Origin: JAHCHG01 sp038246645 | Lineage (GTDB): Bacteria; Acidobacteriota; Blastocatellia; Pyrinomonadales; Pyrinomonadaceae | Length of the DNA stretch: 24,644 nucleotides | Direction: 5' to 3' | Assembly: GCA_038246645.1 (NCBI GenBank) | Contig: JBBRVS010000071.1 | Location: forward strand, 1-24,644 | Part shown: in pieces, positions 23,659-24,644 of the stretch | Layout: each line of letters opens with the position of its first letter | Numbering within the stretch: the stretch's first letter is position 1 | The notes under the pieces: generated by a model | The model's input: the letters and a program-made list of their open reading frames with translations, nothing else | Databases searched by the model: none | Told to the model about the DNA's origin: nothing | Made by a program: the position numbers and the translations under genes

Positions 23659-23999
23659 TTAATACGCTCCTTTGAGTTTGAAATATTTTGTCAGCCGTTG
23701 ATGGATGAAATGATACCTGAAAATTTGCTTTAATTGAATAAAATTTTTACAAGAATTATAAATTCGAATCAGGAGTTGAAATCTGGCTTTGTAAATCAAC
23801 AAATTACGAGCCTAATTTTAGCGATAATGATAAACTAATTGTATAAACCCTTTGTTTTCAAAATTGGAATTTTTTAACTCCTGCTTCGCATTATGACTTG
23901 ATACTGACTTAGTATTTACAAATACTAAAAGGGACTTTGAAAATACTAAGCCGGGATTTACAAATTCCGACTTAAATTCAATTTTTCCTAATTTAAAAA
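23659..23999. other. Gene-free spacer with nested palindromes
   Basis: These 341 bases show no coding sequence. They are very AT-rich and contain the palindromic cluster at 23908-23950. The promoter of the secreted hypothetical gene must lie here; a weak TTCAAT-17-TATCAT pair on the minus strand (-10 at 23710-23715) is possible. Confidence 0.6.
23908..23950. promoter_or_regulatory. Nested inverted repeats, possible operator or hairpin
   Basis: CTTAGTATTT (23908-23917) is matched perfectly by AAATACTAAG (23941-23950), and a shorter copy gives the inner palindrome TAGTATTT-AC-AAATACTA (23910-23927). Alternative pairings are possible, as in a switchable structure or a multi-site operator. It lies downstream of the restriction gene. 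Confidence 0.45.
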
Positions 24000-24644
24000 T
24001 TATTTATCCGGCATTTGGTTAATGATTTCCATTGTCTTGACGCTGACATTTGCGACGCGCATTAATAAATCAATAACCTGTTCTTTATAATCTGCGAACT
24101 TGTATGTATTAAACTTTTCCGCAATCGTCGCATCTTTCGGTTTCTTTACTTTATATTGATCTAAAATCCATTCGAGCGCGGAACGGTTGCCGAGTTTATA
24201 TTCCCAGGCGAGTTCCGGAACGCCCGTTAAAGTCGTGTGCGAATCTATCTCGATAATGCCTTTGTCCTTGTCGGCGCGAAGTTTGGTCTTCGGCGCGGGA
24301 ATAAACGGTTCGTTTTCGGTTTCCTGATTAATGCCGAACAGATTTTCCTGTGTCATTTTTTGTTTCGGCGTTAAGTCCAAATCCTTTCTTTTCAGCGCAA
24401 ACGGTTCCTGCGTTTCGTAATTGATATGCAAATCCATCAATTCCTCGCCCCATTGCTTCCATTGAAAGAAATCATCATAAAATGGCAGACGCGGAAACTC
24501 GCGCTTTAAGTTCTGCTCGTATTTTTTGCGATAAACAGGCGAATGGAGCACGGCGTAAGTGTAATAAAAAATATCTTGTTTCGTAATTTGTTCATCGCTG
24601 CCCGTGTCAGAACCATCTGCGGTAGCGGATGGTTGATGCTCGCT
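24000..24644 (-). CDS. Type ISP restriction-modification enzyme, C-terminal part (runs off edge)
   Basis: The frame is open from the stop at 24000 to the right edge, giving 214 visible residues; the GTG at 24551 is not the start. The pattern DIFYYTYAVLHSPVYRKKYE, then EFPRLPFYDDF, then EELMDLHINYE, and late YKLGNRSALEWILDQY matches the C-terminal target-recognition region of single-chain Type ISP enzymes (LlaGI/LlaBIII kind: nuclease, helicase, methylase and specificity domain in one chain). The nuclease, helicase and methylase parts lie outside. The enzyme would cut unmethylated foreign DNA. Unusually, a palindromic repeat lies in frame near the edge (24611-24634), encoding the low-complexity stretch EHQPSATADGSDTGSDEQ. 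Confidence 0.85.
   Translation of the reverse strand, partial: SEHQPSATADGSDTGSDEQITKQDIFYYTYAVLHSPVYRKKYEQNLKREFPRLPFYDDFFQWKQWGEELMDLHINYETQEPFALKRKDLDLTPKQKMTQENLFGINQETENEPFIPAPKTKLRADKDKGIIEIDSHTTLTGVPELAWEYKLGNRSALEWILDQYKVKKPKDATIAEKFNTYKFADYKEQVIDLLMRVANVSVKTMEIINQMPDK
24611..24634. repeat. REP-like palindrome with GTAG, inside coding sequence
   Basis: AACCATCTGC-GGTA-GCGGATGGTT is a near-perfect 10-bp hairpin (one non-Watson-Crick position) with a GGTA loop, so GTAG spans the loop and the right arm. It lies within the frame of the restriction-modification gene. Confidence 0.75.

Overview
The window is a stretch of bacterial chromosome made of housekeeping genes broken up by intergenic repeats. 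It carries LPS-export machinery (an LptC/OstA protein), so the organism is diderm. The combination of a Uma2-family protein, an M16 protease gene pair, a large UbiD-family decarboxylase, moderate GC with AT-rich spacers, and many palindromic intergenic repeats suggests Acidobacteriota, perhaps class Blastocatellia (Pyrinomonadaceae-like). That placement is inference from gene content; there is no rRNA or tRNA here to confirm it.

Layout. Positions 1-1163 hold the 3' end of a short-chain dehydrogenase and a convergent gene of unknown function. Positions 1347-8358 look like one tightly packed plus-strand operon: uppP, a PIN-domain toxin, its small antitoxin, recJ, a Uma2-family gene, a 915-residue LptC/OstA fusion and a small zinc-ribbon membrane protein. 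Several of the junctions overlap. The toxin-antitoxin pair is clearly more AT-rich than its neighbours and sits between uppP and recJ with one-base-gap or overlapping junctions. A convergent orphan gene (8338-8700) overlaps the operon end. A seven-TM diguanylate cyclase follows (8855-10117), then a repeat-rich spacer and a minus-strand alpha/beta-hydrolase-like gene with its own strong terminator.

Positions 11649-13807 encode a thiolase and a 3-hydroxyacyl-CoA dehydrogenase, consecutive steps of short-chain acyl-CoA metabolism. Positions 14017-16886 encode two overlapping secreted M16 peptidase subunits: the first has the zinc motif, and the second lacks it but keeps the R/Y-type segment. This arrangement fits an obligate heterodimer. 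A perfect 9-bp inverted repeat lies upstream of the pair. Then come a secreted beta-propeller protein (minus), a UbiD-family decarboxylase, a membrane-anchored metallophosphoesterase, a secreted nucleotide pyrophosphatase/phosphodiesterase-like enzyme (minus), a secreted protein of unknown function (minus) and, running off the right edge, the C-terminal part of a Type ISP restriction-modification enzyme (minus).

The spacers carry several repeat classes: 8-bp and 7-bp tandem repeats, long imperfect inverted repeats, and REP-like palindromes with GTAG. In two places the repeats appear to have become coding sequence: a heptamer array forms the signal-peptide n-region of the second M16 subunit, and a REP-like palindrome lies in frame in the restriction enzyme. 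I did not find a clearly new defence or biosynthetic system. The most notable items are the toxin-antitoxin module embedded in the uppP-recJ operon, the oversized single-chain LptC/OstA protein, and the repeat-to-protein events.
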